Positions 23,673-33,723 of a stretch of 64,000 bases of DNA are shown here, in pieces (the stretch's first letter is position 1; every line of letters begins with the position of its first letter). The notes under the pieces were generated by a model. That model was not told the origin of the DNA. It saw nothing but the letters and a program-made list of their open reading frames with translations, and searched no databases. The stretch is from Erythroxylum novogranatense (taxonomy: Eukaryota; Streptophyta; Magnoliopsida; Malpighiales; Erythroxylaceae), in the NCBI GenBank assembly GCA_029891385.1, contig CM057230.1, forward strand, positions 19,915,372-19,979,371, given 5' to 3'. The translations under genes and the position numbers were made by a program.

Positions 23673-24857
23673 GCACCCAATCCGACCTTCAAACTTCAAA
23701 CCCTCATAACTTTTGACTCCGAGCTCCAAATTAGACACGGTTTGTTTCGTTGGAAAGATAAAAGACAGATCTACAATTTTCAAGAAGGACTCATAAGCAA
23801 ACTCGGACTCTAAAGGGATCAAAAGTTTACACAAATATGACTGATCGATAATTTCTCAACAGTACAAAAACTTGCAAACATCATAACTTTTGATCTAGAA
23901 CTCCAAATTTGACAAACTTGGTGTCTATGGAAAGGTAAAAGAACCCTCTACAACTTTCATGAAGTCCTTAAGAATCAGATCGAACTCTAAATGGGTCAAA
24001 AACTCTACACAAAGCTGATTGGTCGGTCAGCTTTACACTAAACAGCATCAGAACTTCTAAAAATCATAACTTTCTACTCCTTTGTCTAATATTTTTGTGC
24101 TTTATATCAATGGAAAGATAAAAACATAATCTACCACTTTCATTAAGACCACTTTGGCTAAATCCATCTAAATCAATACAGATTTGCCATAGAAGTCTCT
24201 AAGCACCATTCCAACACATAAACTTCTCATATCAACACATCAACTTCACATATTCACCCACTACCGCAAACTCTTCAACTAATTCATCTCAAACACAATT
24301 CAACTCTCCAATAAACTATTCCAAAGTCATTTCCCCATATCAAACTCAACACCAAAGGATATGCGCATACACATTTCTCTTTCACAAAAGTCATACACAA
24401 TCTTACTCTTAATAACATTTTTCAAATCAAGTAAAATACACTTAACTTTCAAAGATCATAACTTTCAATCCTGATATCGAAAAATAACGTACTTTATGGC
24501 TACGAAAAGCTCTCAACATAATCTATAAATTTCATGTAGATCATTTTCTCAAAATCTGCCTAAATCAAAAGTCAACTCTTTACTCCAAAAAGTCAAACTT
24601 TTCAAATTTTCTTCAAAACATAACACTTTCACCAATCATTTCTTGCTTTTCAACTCCCATTTCAATCAACTAATTCATTTTAACTTTCATAACTCATACA
24701 ACTCTACTCAAATTTCAAAGTCATCAAAACCAATCACTTCATTTCTCATCAATCTCCTTTAAATACAATAACATCTACAACATAATACCTATACAAACAC
24801 ACTCATTAAATTCCATTTTAATAATTCTAATTTCCATCAAAAGATCGAGGTCCAACA

Positions 24858-25499
24858 TGTTATGTACTCGACCAAATGTCTCATATTCTTTGAGCATAAC
24901 AAGTAGATACCAATCTAATTATGGTGAGAGTCACTGGATAGCAGTTAAGAATATCCTTAAGTACTTGAGAAGAACTAAGGATATGTTCCTTATCTATGGA
25001 GGACTTGAAGGAGTGCTCGTTGTAAATGGTTACACTGATGCTGGTTTTCAGTCTGACATAGATGATTTTAGATCGCAATCAGGTTTTGTGTTATGTTTGA
25101 ATGGAGGTGCAATGAGCTAGAAAAGTTCAAAGCAAGACAACATTGTCGATTCTACAATCAAGTCGAGTACATTCTTGCCTCGGATGCACTAAGGAAGTCA
25201 GATGGATCGGGAAGTTCATTCTCGAGCTTGGAGTTGTTCCTAGCATTGCAAGTCCTATAGACCTTTATTGTGATAATAATGGGGCTATAGCACAGGCTAA
25301 GGAACCAAACTCACATCATAGATCCAAACACATACTCAGACGTTTCTATCTGATTAGAGAGATCATTGGGAGAGGAGACGTGAAGATATGCAAAGTGGGC
25401 ACAGATGACAACATTGCCAATCCACTTACTAAGCCTCTTCCACAGTCTAAACATGAGAGTCATACGAGGTCTATGGGTATTAGATATTTGACCGATTAG
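24858..25499 (+). pseudogene. Copia-1 RT end and RNase H, right of A1
   Basis: Resumes the frame cut at 4091, after the duplicated TGTTA: MLCTRPNVSYSLS, then HWIAVKNILKYLRRTKDMFL and the RNase H start GYTDAGFQSD. A TAG at 25118-25120 stands where a Trp (S-W-K-S-S) is expected, a G-to-A change. The rest is in the frame 25143-25499 after a shift: DLYCDNNGAIAQAKEP, RSKHILRRFYLIREII and DNIANPLTKPLPQSKHE, ending in a stop before the PPT. RNase H removes the RNA strand during cDNA synthesis; this copy is dead. Confidence 0.9.
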
Positions 25500-25507
25500 G
25501 CCTAGTG

Positions 25508-25519
25508 CAAGTGGGAGAT
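25508..25519 (+). promoter_or_regulatory. Copia-1 polypurine tract
   Basis: CAAGTGGGAGAT lies between the RNase H stop and the LTR start TGTTAGTAG, the standard position for priming plus-strand DNA. Confidence 0.75.
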
Positions 25520-26941
25520 TGTTAGTAGTGTGCCCTAGGCTAATAGATATTTGTGATTCATGTATTAACATTATGACTTGTTAATAATATATTATGAGGT
25601 ATTCCTTTATATATGCATGTATTTCATTTATGTAATGTGATTTACATTCCATGAATAGTATTAGACTTATGTCATCAAGTATGTGACTTGATAGTAAAAC
25701 CATAAGCGTTATAACACTATTCTAGACTATCCCTGATCGATCATTATTGGTGGAACAATAATGAATTAAGACTAGTATGTGTTCTGATTGATGATCACGT
25801 TTTACTGATCATGGATATGAGATATCAAATTAGAAACATAGATATATGTTAGAGAACATATATTGGACCGACCCATATAAAGAATACTACATGGTTTCAT
25901 GTCATTAGTGATTCTTTATATGGTTTGACTTTAGTCCTTTGACCTGAAGTCATCATGGTTCCCTACATGAGGAATTTAGTGTTTTGATATTAGACTAAGT
26001 TATTTTTAACCGAATAACAAATAGTCTTATGTTGGACACTAAATGAATCATGCGGAGGGATGTGAATGACGTAGATGAGATTTGTACCTCTCTTAAATAA
26101 GAGAGATATCATTTGGGCCTCTTGACAAGTGTGACTGAAGAAATGCATGGTCGTGCTCAAATGAATTGATGAAGAGTCATCAATGTCATTTGTTATAATC
26201 AGTCAACTTGGGGATCAAGAAATTATGATTAATCAAAGGTTGACATGTACCATGCCTTGTGATTAATCTTGATATCGTGTTACAAAAGGATTGAGCCTAT
26301 AACCATAGTTACAGGTCAAATCGGATTATCGATCCTCGTTTGATTTAGGTAGTCATAATATCTTGCTAGAGGCCGCTTATGACTTATAAGCCTTGAAGTG
26401 TGATCAAGCCCATTGCCAACATCAAATGAGCCTACAGGGTCGCATACAAAGAGTAATGTGATCTGAGCTTATTCTCTTGGGCCTAATTTATTAGGTGTTG
26501 AATAAATATATTTAGATATATTTATTGGGCTAGATCGAATTAAGTTGTCGGGCTTTTATTATATATGATATAATGGGCCGAAACTTAATGGGGCCTAAAT
26601 GGGATTAGGGTTTCTCTATAAATAGAGAAGCTTAGGTCTCATTAGGTTAAGGAAGAAGAGACAAAACCCTAGCCGCCATCCGAGAGAAAAATCATGCGGC
26701 GTTCGAAAGAGTTTTAGGACGTGCTAGCACACAACAGCCGCAGCCTGGATTGTGCATACTCGTGTGGATACCGGTAGAGGGCATTCGCGTTTGCAGTGTC
26801 TTGGAATCCGAAAAAGAAGCAACCAATTCACAGAAATAAGGTATTTTCGCACATCCTTGGTATTTTTGATTATACTTCATATTGTTGTATGGTCTTTTTC
26901 TGCAGTGTATTGTGAATACTCGGACCGTACGTGATCCAACA
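25520..26941 (+). repeat. Copia-1 3' LTR
   Basis: 1422 bp from TGTTAGTAGTG to GTGATCCAACA, with TGTT/AACA terminal inverted repeats. It follows the PPT directly and holds a TATA box. No partner LTR is in the window to confirm the right end; the switch to the 80-bp array at 26942 supports it. Confidence 0.8.
26613..26630 (+). promoter_or_regulatory. Copia-1 LTR TATA box inside a palindrome
   Basis: TATAAATAG at 26617-26625 sits in a perfect inverted repeat, TTCTCTAT / ATAGAGAA with AA at the centre. It is about 320 bp before the LTR end, a plausible distance for a copia transcription start. Confidence 0.7.
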
Positions 26942-27715
26942 CGATCGGCCTCAACACTGCTCGGCCAGGTTGCTAAGATCGGATCTTGGAACCAGGCGAT
27001 GCCAAGAAAACAATCTTGGATCGCTCGGCCCCAACACTGCTCGACCAGGTTGCCAAGACCGGATCTTGGAACCAAGAGATGCCAAGAAAACAATCTTGGA
27101 TCGTTCGGTCTTAACACCGCTCGGCCAGGTTGCCAAGACCGGATCTTGGAACTAGACGATGCCAAAAAAAATCTTAGATCGCTCGGCCTCAACATCGCTC
27201 GGCCAGGTTGCCAAGACCAGAGCTTAGAACCAGGCGATGCCAAGAAAACAATCTTGGATCGCTTGGCCTCAACATCGCTCGGCCAGTTTGCCAAGACTGA
27301 ATCTTGGAACAAGGCGATGTCAAGAAAACAATCTTAGATTGCTCAGCCTCAACATCGCTCGGCCAGGTTACCAAGACCGGATCTTGGAACCAGGCGATGC
27401 CAAGAAAATAATCTTGGATCGCTCGGCCTCAACATCACTCGGCATGGTTGCCAAGACTGAATCTTGAAACCAGGCGATGCCAAGAAAACAATCTTGCATC
27501 GCTCGGCCTCAACATCGCTCAGCCAGGTTGCCAAGGCTGAATCTTGGAACCAGGTGATGCCAAGAAAACAATCTTGGATCGCTTGGCCTCAACACCGCTC
27601 GACCAGGTTGCCAAGACTGAATCTTGGAACTAGGCGATGCCAAGAAAACAATCTTGGATCTCTCGGCCTCAACATCGTTCGGCTAAGTTACCAAGATCGA
27701 ATCGTTCGGCCATGA
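26942..27715. repeat. 80-bp tandem repeat array, nearly ten copies
   Basis: The anchor CTCGGCCTCAACATCGCTCG recurs every 80 bp (26946, 27026, 27106, then 78 bp to 27184, 80 bp to 27264 and onward). Units contain GGTTGCCAAGACYGRATCTTGG, with short inverted repeats CCAAGA/TCTTGG and CAAGA/TCTTG. Since 80 is not a multiple of three, the many open frames across it on both strands are artefacts. It starts at the base after the Copia-1 LTR and ends just before the gypsy RT. Confidence 0.92.
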
Positions 27716-27736
27716 GAACGACTCTCTTAAACCTCA

Positions 27737-28485
27737 CCTTGGGGTATATTAGGTCGAGCTCTTCACCTTGGGGCACTCCGGTCCTTTTTGTGAAGAAGAA
27801 AGATGGATCGTTGAGGACGTGTGTAGACTACCGGAAGCTTAATCAGGTCACGGTGAAGAACAGATATCCACTTCCACGCATAGATGATCTGTTTGATCAA
27901 TTGCAAGGAGCGAAAGTCTTCTCCAAGATAGACTTGAGATCGGGCTATCATCAGTTGAGGATAAAGGAGTTGGATGTGCCAAAGTCTGCTTTCAGGACTC
28001 GGTATGGGGATTTTGAGTTTTTGGTTATGCCCTTTGGATTGACGAATGCACCTGCAACATTTATGGATTTGATGAATCGAGTCTTTAATCCTTTCTTGGA
28101 CCAGTTTATCATTGTCTTCATCGATGATATATTGGTTTATTCTAGGAGTGATGAGCAGTATGAGGAGCATTTGAGGATTTCTTTGGAGACATTGAGGAGA
28201 AACGAGTTGTATGCCAAATTTGATAAATGCGAATTTTGGCTGAGGGAAGTTTCATTTCTTGGACATGTGATCTCAGAGAAAGGAGTGCATGTGGATCCAA
28301 AGAAAATAGAAGCTGTGGTGATTTGGGAAGCACCGAAGAATGTAGCAGAGGTGAGGAGTTTTCTAGGTTTGGCAGGTTACTACAGGAGATTTGTGGAGGG
28401 ATTCTCCATGATAGCCGCTCTGATGACTAAGTTGTTGAGGAAGAATCAGAAGTTTATCTGGAGTGATGAGTGCGAAGAGCTTTGA
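27737..28485 (+). pseudogene. Gypsy-1 reverse transcriptase, N-terminally truncated
   Basis: RT copies the element RNA into DNA. Signature blocks in order: [53 protein letters not shown] (first catalytic Asp), [19 protein letters not shown], and [10 protein letters not shown] with the catalytic Asp pair at about 28120-28125. [16 protein letters not shown] and [18 protein letters not shown] form the thumb region. The upstream part is absent, and the frame ends at 28485 with a shift into the RNase H frame. The core is otherwise open. Confidence 0.93.
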
Positions 28486-29134
28486 GGAGCTCAAGTGTAG
28501 ATTGATGAGTGCTTTGATTTTGATTTTGCCATCGGGTGATGAGGGTTATACTGTGTATAGTGATGCTTCGAGGAAGGGTCTTGGTTGTGTTTTGATGCAG
28601 GGAGACCGGGTGATTGCTTATGCTTCGAGGAAGGGTCTTGGTTGTGTTTTGATGCAGTTGAAGCCATATGAATTGAACTATCCGACGCATGATTTGGAGT
28701 TGGCAGCGGTGATCTTTGCCTTGAAAATTTGGAGGCATTATCTGTATGGAGTTCAGACGAGGATCTTTACCGATCATAAGAGTCTCAAGTACTTGCTGAG
28801 CCAGAAGGAACTGAATTTGAGGCAGCGACGGTGGATCGAGTTGCTTAAGGACTATGACTTACTGATCGAGTATCATCCAGGCAAGGCCAATGTAGTGGCG
28901 GATGCTTTGAGTAGGAAGTCTTCGATTGCTCATGTTCGGACAGTTTATCTTCCTTTATTGGAAGAGATGGCCAAGCTTAAAATAAGCTTGAAGTAGGAGG
29001 AGTCGGATTGTCTTCTAGCTAACTTTTGAGTGAGACCGATACTCAGGGAAAAAGTTAGAGAGTTGCAGATTCAAGATGCAGATTTGAGCAAGCTTCGAGA
29101 TGAAATTTAGAATGGTAAGATTTCTGAAGTAGTA
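28463..29134 (+). pseudogene. Gypsy-1 RNase H and linker
   Basis: RNase H motifs [14 protein letters not shown] (Asp), [20 protein letters not shown] (Glu) and [11 protein letters not shown] (Asp) keep the metal-binding acids; [20 protein letters not shown] and VVADALSRK close the domain. A 38-bp segment (28563-28600) is repeated at 28620-28657, adding eight codons in frame between the first two motifs. In the linker the frame meets TAG 28994-28996, TGA 29027-29029 and TAG 29108-29110, each one C-to-T step from a CAG or CGA codon. The frame continues without shift into the integrase. Confidence 0.9.
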
Positions 29135-30289
29135 GTGAAGGATGATGGGCTTATGACAGTGGGGAACAGGCTATATATCCCAGATGTGCAGGAGGTTAAG
29201 GATGAGATTATGGATGAGGCACACAATGCGCCTTATGTCATGCATCTGGGTAGCACCAGGATGTATAGGGATTTGAGAGAGCATTTTTGGTGGAAAGGCA
29301 TGAAGAGGGATGTAGCAGAGTTTGTCAGTAAGTGTCTAGTATGTCAGCAAGTCAAGGCTGAATATTAGGCACCTTCAGGCAAGTTGAGGTCGTTGCCTAT
29401 TCCGGAATGGAAGTGGCAGAGGGTGACTATAAATTTTTTGATGGGTTTGCCCAAGACTAGTAGGAGGCATGATGCCATTTGGGTTATTGTGGATCGGTTG
29501 ACGAAGTCAGCTCACTTTTTGGCGATTAAGCAGACTGATTCTTTGCATGTGCTAGCAAAGAAGTACATCGATGAGATAGTGAGATTACATGGGATCCCGG
29601 ATTCGATTGTGTCTAACAGGGACCCTCGGTTTACTTCGAGGTTTTGGGGTAGTTTACAGGAAGTTTTGGGTACTAAGTTGAATTTTAGTACGGCTTTTCA
29701 TCCTCAGACGGATGGTCAGTCTAAGAGGACCATTCGGACTCTTGAGGGAATGCTCAGAGCATGTGTGATGGATTTCAGAGGAGCTTGGGATAAGCATTTG
29801 TCATTAGTCGAATTTGCTTATAACAATTCGTACCATTCGAGTATTCAGATGGCTCTATATGAGGCTTTGTATGGGAGGAGATGTAGGACTCCGATCTGTT
29901 GGGATGAAGAAGGAGAGAGGAAATTGGTAGGACCATAATTGATTTAGACGACAGTGGATAAAGTCAATCTGGTTAAGCAGCGACTTAAGGCAGTGCAGGA
30001 TAGGATGAAGAGCTACATTGATGCACACCGAAAGGAGATGGAGTTCAAAGTCGGTGAGAAAATGTTCCTTAAGACGTCTCCTTGGAAAGGAGTAATGAGA
30101 TTTGGCAAGAAGGGTAAGTTGAGTCCGAGGTATGTGGGTCCTTATGAGATCCTTGAGAAGATTGGACCACTCACTTACAGGTTGGCGTTACCTTCAGAAT
30201 TGTCTCAGATTCATGATGTGTTTCATGTTTCCATGTTGAGGAGGTATAGATCGGATCCTTCTCATATCATTCAGACTAGTGAGGTTTAG
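29135..30289 (+). pseudogene. Gypsy-1 integrase with two catalytic residues lost
   Basis: The zinc domain is HLGSTRMYRDLREHFWWKG with KCLVCQQVK. In the core, the first catalytic Asp of the usual DF-x-GLP block is Asn (AAT, 29432-29434), the second Asp in SNRDPRFTS is kept, and the Glu of the usual GQSE block is Lys (AAG, 29723-29725). Both changes are G-to-A. Stops interrupt the single frame at 29366-29368 (TAG), 29936-29938 (TAA), 29945-29947 (TAG) and 30287-30289 (TAG). The C-terminal GPY-type part ([18 protein letters not shown]) and [12 protein letters not shown] are clear. It is catalytically dead even apart from the stops. Confidence 0.92.
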
Positions 30290-30500
30290 TTGCGGGATGA
30301 TTTGAGCTATGAGGAACTTCCAGTGCAAATTTTGGATACAAAAGACAAGGTTCTCAGGAACAAGACGGTTCAGTTAGTCAAAGTTCTGTGGAGGAATCAT
30401 TTGGTAGAGGAGGCTACATGGGAGCCATTGGAAGTCATGAAGGAGAAGTATTCGTATCTCTTCGATGACTCAGGTAATAATTTCGAGGACAAAATTTCTT
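30290..30500 (+). pseudogene. Gypsy-1 integrase chromodomain
   Basis: Follows the integrase in the same frame after a TAG. VKVLWRNHLVEEATWEPLEV is the C-terminal half of the chromodomain fused to chromoviral integrases, which in known chromoviruses steers insertion to modified histones. The usual pol stop near the PPT is missing, so the frame runs into the LTR to a TAG at 30587-30589. Confidence 0.88.
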
Positions 30501-30515
30501 TTAGAGGGGGAGAAA
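30480..30515 (+). promoter_or_regulatory. Gypsy-1 polypurine tract with stem-loop remnant
   Basis: TTAGAGGGGGAGAAA (30501-30515) runs into TGTTGGACC. The preceding ATTTCGAGGACAAAATTT is the same motif as the A1, A2, C and D stem-loop, but one arm has CA for CG, so pairing is weaker. Here it is also coding (end of pol). Confidence 0.85.
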
Positions 30516-32834
30516 TGTTGGACCCCGAATCCTTTTTCTTCCTGATGTCATTAAGCATGAATTGTATTAATTATGTGTTTATGCCTTAGTTTGATTGAAA
30601 TTGAGAGTGTTAGTGGATAATTAAGGTTTATTTGTAGTTTAAATAGGAATTAAAGGATAAAAGTTTATGAGGGCATTTCGGGAAGATTGCTTAAGTTGGA
30701 TAGGTTAAAGCTTTGCTAGGAGGGGTATTTTGGTCTTTGACCATCCTATTTAAACTTAAGTAGGAAATTAGAAGGAGAAGAGAAAGAAAGAAGAAGAGGA
30801 AAGAAGGAGAGTGTCGTGGGTGAAGAAGAAAAAGAGAAGAGAAATAGGGCTTTGTGATTCTTAAGTTCTTCGACAGATTGGAACTAGTTTTCAGGTAAGT
30901 TTTGCTTCGTTTAATCTTGTTGTGGTTGGTTTAAACCTAAAGATAGGTTGAATGTGTGAGAATCGGTGGTTTAGGGTTTTAAAGGAAAAATGGATAGATT
31001 TCTATGGGTTGATGATTTTGTGTTTGTTTTCAGTTGTAAATGGGTTAGAAATGTATTCTAAGACTTGAATCAAGGTTTAGGTGTGTTGCATTTGTGTTTG
31101 GGGAAGGATTGAAGTTGAAAACGCAGGAACTCGGGTTTGGAGTCGTTCTCCAAGCCCGCACGTCGCGACGTCTTGATGAACACACGCGTGACGTCATGAC
31201 GTGTAGTTTTTATTCGTCGCGACGTGTAATAAAGAGTTCGTCGCGACGTGTAATATTTTTATTCGTCGCGACGTGCGGGGAAGAGTTCGTCGCGACGTGT
31301 AATATTTTTATTCATCTCGATATGCGGGGAAGGGTTCATCGCGACGTGCAAACCGGTGTTCGTCGCGACGTGCAAGAAGGGTGCACGCCGCGGTGCACAT
31401 TTGCGTTCGCCGCGACGAGCGGGGCTTCTCCGCGGCGAGCCCTCTGTTTCCTGCAGCGAGGAATTTTAGTCTTTTGGGCATATCTTGGGCTGTAGATGTC
31501 CAATTGAGGTGATTTTAGATTTGTTATGATCTAGAGATTAAGGGCTACAAGTTTTATGAAGAAGGGAAGTTTGGAATTTGCCTCTTAGGGTTTAGGAATT
31601 TTAGATGGAAGTCGAATGTAGACTTTTAACGCTAGTACTTTTACTTTTTGAGCTTCTTGAATATTTCTTTTGAATGTTAATTGAATGGGAACTTGGTTTA
31701 TTATAGGAAACCAAGCCGACCTGATCCAATCGCAAGAGGAAGGACAACAGTGAGTCAGATACTCAAGCGATATTAGGTGGGTAATATATTTATGGTTGTT
31801 GTGTGTATGGGCAATATGTGTATGCTTGCTTGCATGTGTGGACACTGTTTGTGTTGAATTATAAGAAATATTGAACATGCATTGGGATCATGATTATGTA
31901 CGGCCTTGATAGGCCTTATGGCATTTTGCAAGAATGGAAAGAATGAAAAGTATGAAAGCTTTGATAAAACGCTTCAAGCATGAATTTGATTTGTTATGTG
32001 CTTTTTTTGGGTGACAGAGTAACGGATGGATAGTCACGTGCACGTCGACGTATAACCTTCTCCCGGCTGCCCGCTTGAGGCCACGAGATCCTTGAGAAAT
32101 CGGACTCGAATAGTTTACGGTATAAACTTCAGTTTATCCAAATCATTTTATGAAACTCTCGAACCATTTATTGTGCATTACATAATTGATTTGTTAGAAA
32201 TGATGCATCATAATTGTGATGTTGTGAAGCAGGAATTGCATGACATATTCTTTTGATGGTTATATGAATGTGAATCAATTGTGAAGTGTTGACTTGCTAT
32301 GCTTATATATATACATATGCTTGAATGTGTGGCGCGTTGCCAATGGCTATAAATGTATATGCCACTGAGCTTCGCAGCTCACCCCATTATCTCCCCTCCT
32401 CAGGTGCAGAACGAGACGATCTTTGATCTTACAAGGCATCGAAAACTTCAAGCTAGTTAGGAGCTTTGTATTAAGTTAGTATTTTGGTTGGCCCTCCGAG
32501 CATATCATCATGGAGCATATTCATGTATTTTGGATTTAAACTTTATTTTTGTATTATGCTATTTTGAGAATACTTATTATTTTCCTTCGGGTTGTTATGG
32601 CATGAAGCCCTTGATTTATAGGGTGTTTAATTCATAGCTAGAATGACTGTATGTATGTTATTATGTGTGCAAAAATGCATGTTTAGAATGCATGTGTAGT
32701 ATGTATGAGTATATGTTTGTGTGAATCGAACTTATGTATGGATGTTAGGATCGGGTCCGAAGTTTGGGACGCTCGTCGCTGCCACTGCCCGAGGGGCCAC
32801 CTTGGGAATAGGGATCCGGAATCCGGGCCCAACA
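30516..32834 (+). repeat. Gypsy-1 3' LTR
   Basis: About 2319 bp from TGTTGGACCCCGAATCC to GAATCCGGGCCCAACA, with matching inverted ends. A TATTTAAA-type box is near 30748. An AAGAAGAGGAAAGAAGGAG purine-rich leader follows, then a CGTCGCGACG block (31157-31440). A conserved late-LTR stretch ends in CCCCTCCTCAGGTGCAG near 32390-32405. Segments near 32035-32150 correspond in reverse to A1 LTR sequence near 14290-14415. The right end rests on the inverted terminus only. Confidence 0.8.
31157..31440 (+). repeat. CGTCGCGACG palindrome block in Gypsy-1 LTR
   Basis: CGTCGCGACGTG or a one-step variant recurs about seven times, with spacers such as TAATATTTTTATT and CGGGGAAGAGTT, then grades into CCGCGG forms. 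Palindromic TCGCGA is the core. It lies about 400 bp downstream of the probable TATA box, in the leader. Confidence 0.9.
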
Positions 32835-33215
32835 TGAGGAAAGGAGAGAGGACGTACCTAGTTTGATAATGGAAGTTTGGAGTTTGGAATAGCGGTGAAA
32901 AGGAGATTCCGATGACTGCAAGCAAAGAGATGAAGAATAGAGAGAGCCGAAGTTGTAGAACCAAGTGCGCAGAAATGGTGGTGACGGAAATCTGTCGATT
33001 CCAAGCGGTTATCACAAAATTGACTGCACTTGCGCACTAATTGAAGTCGGACGCGTGACAAAATCTGAGCCGTGCGAATTAGGGTTGTCAGACACTCGGA
33101 GCGGCGTAGCAGTTGAAACGATACGCACGATCCCAAAAGCAACATGCAAGGATGCCCCCTTTTCAAATTTTCAAATCTGTCAGAAGACACACGCCGTAAA
33201 TAATGATTAAATTCA
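32835..33215. other. Unassigned single-copy-looking DNA
   Basis: No transposon motif, LTR end or repeat was recognised. Open stretches of up to 110 codons exist on the - strand but show no familiar motif or splice pattern. It may be old host DNA or a decayed element. Confidence 0.4.
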
Positions 33216-33690
33216 GCACCCTAGCTAGACGTCCAATCCGATCGATCGGCCCAATCGCGAGCTGACATGCAGGCGAGCCACACGAATCCAACTGGTCGGG
33301 CCTATCACGAGCTGTCATGCACGAACCCTACATACTCCATCGAGCCTTCTCCCTGATCAGACTCGAGGAGTAGGGGGCTTATGATCAGGTCGGTCATCCT
33401 AGGCCCAGGTCCAACCCCAGGATGGCGTGTGAGCCGATCGGCCCATTCCACGAGGTTGAGTCAAACACAATAGAGACGTTGAATTAAACACGTCAGGTAT
33501 TTACTATATAAGATCATTATCTCCTCACGATGCAGGTACGACTCTAATAACCCTGATTCTCTTTGTTCATAAACACGTAAACCTACGGTCAAGAGCTAAC
33601 TTAGGCATCGGAGGGGCAAACCGGCGATCAACCCCCGGTGTGTCTTATTATTTTTGTAGGTCTCTCCCGGTTGAAACTCATCAAGATCAT
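33216..33690 (+). repeat. Probable fragment of another Ty3/gypsy LTR
   Basis: CGATCGGCCCAATCGCGAGC-type repeats, a purine run GAGGAGTAGGGGG, a TATATAAG box (33505-33512) and, about 100-150 bp later, the CATCGGAGGGG ... CCCCCGGTGTG ... TTTTTGTAGGTCTC string seen near the 3' end of several plant gypsy LTRs (Tat/Athila-type). No partner or coding region is present. Limits are approximate and the family call is from memory of such LTRs. Confidence 0.45.
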
Positions 33691-33723
33691 GGATCCAAGC
33701 AACGGCGTCCAGCCCCAACAGAA

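Larger units (their letters stand above)
4092..24857 (-). mobile_element. A1: giant-LTR, gene-less gypsy-type retrotransposon
   Basis: Bounded by TGTTGAGAC... and ...GGTCCAACA with TSD TGTTA on both sides. On the - strand the LTR runs TGTTGGACCC to ACTCAACA. The 5' LTR is 19356-24857 (5502 bp). The 3' LTR is 4092-18752 (about 5489 bp once A2 is removed). The interior is only 603 bp (18753-19355), holding a PBS at one end, a PPT at the other and no protein domain. LTRs this large around so small an interior fit neither TRIM (tiny throughout) nor typical LARD (interior of several kb). The LTR ends and PPT resemble Gypsy-1, the likely protein donor. Confidence 0.9.
19356..24857 (-). repeat. A1 5' LTR, uninterrupted, 5.5 kb
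   Basis: Complete copy from TGTTGAGACTCGATCC to GATCGAGGTCCAACA (+ strand). It contains the same ordered parts as the 3' LTR: 62-bp array (about 21180-21730), TATA box (22617-22624), 190-bp repeats (about 22810-23430), GGTCGG array (23500-23672) and second array (about 23700-24550). The two LTRs are nearly alike, so the insertion is moderately young. On the transcript model, U3 is about 2.2 kb and R plus U5 about 3.2 kb. Confidence 0.92.
1..26941 (+). mobile_element. Copia-1: Ty1/copia retrotransposon, split by A1
   Basis: Tnt1-like Ty1/copia element in gag-PR-INT-RT-RNase H order, the order that separates copia from gypsy. The internal region is in two parts, up to 4091 and from 24858, with the RT/RNase H text resuming across the gap in the same sense. 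The 3' LTR is 25520-26941. No 5' LTR or primer-binding site is visible, so the 5' end lies left of the window or is lost, and start 1 is only the window edge. Nonsense and frameshift lesions in every domain make it inactive. Membership of the Tnt1/Tork group is a judgement from the look of the protein. Confidence 0.85.
27737..32834 (+). mobile_element. Gypsy-1: 5'-truncated Ty3/gypsy chromovirus
   Basis: Holds RT, RNase H, integrase, chromodomain, PPT and 3' LTR in that order on the + strand. The integrase after RNase H marks Ty3/gypsy and the C-terminal chromodomain marks a chromovirus, probably Tekay/Del-like. The 5' LTR, gag, protease and the first part of RT are missing; homology starts at about 27737, directly after the 80-bp array. 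Its LTR start (TGTTGGACCCCGA) and PPT match A1, making it the best local candidate for A1's helper family. Confidence 0.9.

Noticed and set aside
4092..24857. Reading 4092-24857 as two unrelated repeats next to a copia gene
   Set aside because: The identical TGTTA at both edges, collinear LTRs and clean resumption of the copia frame show one inserted element.
26692..27715. Many overlapping open frames on both strands across the 80-bp array, up to 206 codons
   Set aside because: The period is not a multiple of three, so each frame sees the same unit in turn. Nothing here resembles a protein family.
32683..33190. Two overlapping 110-codon frames on the - strand
   Set aside because: They cross the Gypsy-1 LTR end, have no recognisable motif and no splice-site support. 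Length alone in this base composition is not enough.
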